Assembly: GCA_015296065.1 (NCBI GenBank)
Contig: DVDU01000314.1
Coordinates: 1 to 64,000 of the forward strand
Length of the DNA stretch: 64,000 nucleotides
Source: Oscillatoriaceae cyanobacterium M33_DOE_052
GTDB taxonomy: Bacteria > Cyanobacteriota > Cyanobacteriia > Cyanobacteriales > Laspinemataceae
Direction: 5' to 3'
Each line of letters opens with the position of its first letter. Position 1 is the stretch's first letter. The translations under genes were made by a program, and so were the position numbers. Below are positions 63,731 to 64,000 of the stretch, one piece after another. Below the pieces are notes generated by a model, which saw only the letters and a list, made by a program, of their open reading frames with translations, made no database searches and had not been told where the DNA came from.

Positions 63731-64000
63731 TTATTGGGCGGCGGTTAATTTCGCTAACAGGTCTGTCCATCGGACACCTTCCAAATTGGGGAGAACTACT
63801 TGAGCGGCTCCTACCCGCTCCACGGGTCCGAGTCCTACTGCCAGCATCCCCGCTGCTAGAGCGGCTTCAATACCGGAGGCAGCATCTTCTACCACAACGC
63901 ATTCCACAGGGGAAAGTCCCAATTGCTCGGCGGCGTGGAGGAACAGATCGGGAGCCGGTTTAGAACGATCGACGGTGTTACCGTCAGCGATCGCATGCAC
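63731..64000 (-). CDS. HAD hydrolase, beta-phosphoglucomutase-like (partial)
   Basis: 89 residues of the C-terminal part; the rest lies beyond the right edge. Motif III Lys in [17 protein letters not shown] and motif [39 protein letters not shown]. This matches beta-phosphoglucomutase (glucose-1-P/glucose-6-P via G-1,6-bisP) in the spacing and KPAPD. The first displayed Met is internal to the gene. Confidence 0.85.
   Translation of the reverse strand: MHAIADGNTVDRSKPAPDLFLHAAEQLGLSPVECVVVEDAASGIEAALAAGMLAVGLGPVERVGAAQVVLPNLEGVRWTDLLAKLTAAQ

Overview
The window is a stretch of a cyanobacterial chromosome, probably from a filamentous non-heterocystous type. The evidence is photosystem I genes psaF and psaJ, Tic20- and Tic22-like proteins, a SmtA metallothionein, many GCGATCGC (HIP1) octamers inside genes, and dense heptameric short tandem repeats (STRR-like) between genes. 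No genus can be named from sequence alone. About 60 genes are supported, on both strands, mostly housekeeping. There is no prophage, no CRISPR array, no rRNA and no intact insertion sequence.

Layout. 0-7.4 kb: prepilin-like protein, glycogen branching enzyme (glgB), a glutathione S-transferase-like protein, then an FtsL-like/FtsI cell-division pair. 7.4-13.8 kb (minus strand): 5-formyl-THF cyclo-ligase, then a surface-glycan group consisting of GDP-fucose synthase, GDP-mannose 4,6-dehydratase interrupted by a 351-residue intein, an initiating sugar transferase and a GT4 glycosyltransferase. 14.4-15.3 kb: metallothionein smtA with an SmtB-type Zn sensor. 15.8-19.4 kb: a candidate structured small RNA, an NFACT/Rqc2 protein, a protein with two RemA-like domains, and gmk. 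20.4-22.5 kb: psaFJ back to back with tsaD. 22.5-26.5 kb: alpha/beta hydrolase, ACT-like protein, a 1.5-kb gene-free stretch and a GNAT. 26.8-36.7 kb: a thioredoxin-fold DUF255 protein, PgpH-type c-di-AMP phosphodiesterase, ADP-ribosylglycohydrolase-like protein, ilvN, BON protein, CPA2 antiporter and a nitrilase-family amidase. 37.6 kb: tRNA-Pro(UGG). 38.6-45.3 kb: Tic22, prmC, a Sua5/TsaC protein, a degenerate histidine kinase, GNAT, hemB, rpmA-rplU and rpsF. 45.9-53.2 kb: FAH-family protein, Tic20, glyA, a WecA/MraY-like transferase, cinA and aroQ. 53.3-64 kb: Uma2 nuclease, two RTX calcium-binding proteins, a Cys-repeat secreted protein, rpsD, moaA, an LpxB-like protein, an ankyrin protein and a partial HAD hydrolase at the right edge.

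The space between genes is the most unusual part. It holds (1) 7-nt tandem arrays that often carry the start codon, and sometimes the stop codon or protein tail, of neighbouring genes; (2) paired 15-bp palindromes (AGAAACCGGGTTTCT with its mirror) in two size classes of about 33-39 and 65-67 bp; (3) hairpin elements with fixed outer ends (TAGGGGC...GCCCCTA) but covarying inner arms; and (4) strand-asymmetric G-rich/C-rich arrays. The strongest single finding is the gmd intein. The tandem RemA protein, the candidate small RNA and the start-codon-supplying repeats come next.
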